A stretch of 5,617 nt of DNA from Nitrosotalea sp. GTDB lineage: Archaea > Halobacteriota > Syntropharchaeia > Alkanophagales > Methanospirareceae. The stretch spans positions 1-5,617 of the forward strand of contig DYFG01000102.1 of the NCBI GenBank assembly GCA_020725315.1, read 5' to 3'. Of the stretch, positions 4,861-5,617 are shown in pieces (the first letter of the stretch is position 1; every line of letters begins with the position of its first letter). The notes below the pieces were generated by a model that saw only the letters and a program-made list of their open reading frames with translations, had not been told where the DNA came from and ran no database searches. The translations under genes and the position numbers were made by a program.

Positions 4861-5148
4861 TTATTTCTCGCTCTCTTTTCTGCCCTTTAATATTCCAAAA
4901 TAGTATCCTATTATGAGCGAGCCGATAGCTGCTTGAAGAGCAAAGAGAAGAGATTCAATTTCATTACTCGGCGGCTCCCAGATGGGATTCGCCCAGGGCT
5001 CGTAGTTTAAACTCTGCTCTATCAGCTCCATTCCCTGACCGTCTGCACCACCCCACTCGGCTTCTGGAACGACTGTCGTCAGAGAAAGCAGGGAGAAGAA
5101 GGAGATCACAAGCAAGACTGCAAGGATCGTTGTGACCTCAAGCTTCAC
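4861..5148 (-). CDS. cbiN: CbiN, small membrane component of the cobalt transporter
   Basis: CbiN is a two-helix membrane protein that works with CbiM in cobalt uptake. The 95-residue product has a first membrane segment (about 7-26), an extracytoplasmic loop with EWGGADGQG (31-39) and EPWANPIWEPPSNEIESLLF (50-69), and a second membrane segment (about 66-86, including ALQAAIGSLIIGYYFG). GADGQ and the W-x-P-P-S-x-E-I-E-S-L-L-F block are characteristic of CbiN, and the length is normal. The start is GTG at 5148, supported by GGAGGTGA six bases upstream. The first 11 bases overlap the end of cbiM, so the two are translationally coupled. CbiN points to cobalt specificity; nickel systems often use NikN or another partner. 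Confidence 0.95.
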   Translation of the reverse strand: MKLEVTTILAVLLVISFFSLLSLTTVVPEAEWGGADGQGMELIEQSLNYEPWANPIWEPPSNEIESLLFALQAAIGSLIIGYYFGILKGRKESEK

Positions 5149-5617
5149 TTACACTCACCTCCTTCGGTCGCCATATCTCCACTGCCACTCCGTGTTCCTG
5201 CAAAATCCTTAACGCCAATGCCACCACTATGCCCTCTACGATGGCAAGCGGGACCTGAGTGACTGAAAATATTCCTAAGAAAGCTCCAAAAGAGAGTAAG
5301 AAACCTCCTTTTGTCGCTGGAAATGCCGCCGCAAGCTGCCCTGCAGTAACCATATAAGTCATCAGGTCAGCAAAGAAAGCCGCTACAAAGCCTGAAGTCA
5401 GAAGTCCCGCTTTCATTTTTCTCACCGCTATATAAGCCAGCCAGCCCACTGCCGGTCCTACTATCCCCATCGAGACCGTATTTGCACCTAACGTTGTTAT
5501 CCCCCCATGAGCTAAGAGCAGTGCCTGGAAGAGCAACACGATGATGGATAAGAAGGAAACGATACCCGGACCAAACAGTACCACTCCCAAGCCCGTTCCC
5601 GTGGGGTGCGAGCAACT
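5138..5617 (-). CDS. cbiM: CbiM, substrate-binding membrane component of the cobalt transporter (5' end missing)
   Basis: CbiM is the integral membrane S-component that binds Co(II). The open frame continues to the right edge, so 159 residues are visible and about 60 N-terminal residues, including the metal-binding start, are missing. An internal GTG at 5590 is not the true start, because the codons before it read SCSHPTGTGLG, a conserved CbiM block. The histidine in SHPTG probably corresponds to the metal-ligand His of NikM/CbiM structures. Other family blocks are GGITTLGANTVSMGIVGPAVG (visible residues 38-58) and VTQVPLAIVEGIVVALAL (near the C terminus), the last membrane segment before a short cytoplasmic tail. 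It overlaps cbiN by 11 bases and is the most upstream gene seen, so the promoter is outside the window. Confidence 0.95.
   Translation of the reverse strand, partial: SCSHPTGTGLGVVLFGPGIVSFLSIIVLLFQALLLAHGGITTLGANTVSMGIVGPAVGWLAYIAVRKMKAGLLTSGFVAAFFADLMTYMVTAGQLAAAFPATKGGFLLSFGAFLGIFSVTQVPLAIVEGIVVALALRILQEHGVAVEIWRPKEVSVSEA
5155..5162 (-). promoter_or_regulatory. Strong Shine-Dalgarno site for cbiN
   Basis: The minus strand reads GGAGGTGA, an extended match to the 3' end of 16S rRNA, six bases before the GTG at 5148. It is the strongest ribosome binding site in the window, lies inside cbiM, and settles the GTG as the cbiN start. Confidence 0.8.

Noticed and set aside
5590..5617. GTG at 5590 as the true start of cbiM
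   Set aside because: The frame stays open to the window edge, and the preceding codons encode the conserved SCSHPTGTGLG block, so the start is outside the window.
5138..5617. Cobalamin riboswitch controlling the transporter genes
   Set aside because: The region upstream of cbiM is outside the window and no riboswitch-like leader is visible inside it.

Overview
This window looks like part of a single operon for anaerobic (early cobalt insertion) cobalamin biosynthesis. Every supported gene is on the minus strand, so transcription runs from the right edge to the left. In transcription order the genes are cbiM (5' end cut by the window edge), cbiN, cbiQ, cbiO, cbiT, a cbiL carrying a C-terminal GxxExxY / PD-(D/E)xK-type domain, cbiF, a free-standing cbiG N-terminal domain, and the start of a separate cbiG C-terminal domain cut by the left edge. 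No tRNA, rRNA, CRISPR array, transposase or convincing plus-strand gene is visible. The longest non-coding gap is 36 bases, and the operon promoter must lie beyond the right edge.

The organism is probably an archaeon, most likely a methanogen- or ANME-like euryarchaeote. This is an inference from the separate single-domain corrin enzymes, the tight overlapping gene layout, Shine-Dalgarno sequences such as GGAGGTGA, GGGGGAG and GGTGA, and the GxxExxY gene. An anaerobic bacterium cannot be excluded. GC content looks intermediate, about half in sampled parts of cbiF, and is clearly lower in the GxxExxY segment.

The genes fit one pathway. CbiMNQO forms an energy-coupling-factor type cobalt importer: CbiM is the substrate-binding membrane protein, CbiN its small partner, CbiQ the transmembrane coupling protein and CbiO the ATPase. 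CbiL, CbiF and CbiT are S-adenosylmethionine-dependent methyltransferases acting at C20, C11 and C15 (CbiT also decarboxylates). CbiG opens the ring lactone and releases acetaldehyde. CbiH, CbiD, CbiE, CbiJ, CbiC and CbiA are not in the window; some may lie beyond the left edge.

The most unusual part is 1424-1863. The cbiL reading frame runs without a stop from a complete CbiL domain, through a short linker made of 10-bp repeats, into a complete GxxExxY nuclease-like domain. The GxxExxY segment has three CCACGAGATT units on one side and three decayed units, read in the opposite orientation, on the other (best unit CCACAAGATT, one mismatch). It is also AT-rich. This looks like a small repeat-bounded cassette inserted at the 3' end of cbiL without breaking the operon. 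A further related unit sits at the 3' end of cbiF, where it appears to have replaced the usual C-terminal tail. The split cbiG, which lacks room for the middle domain, is the second point worth checking.
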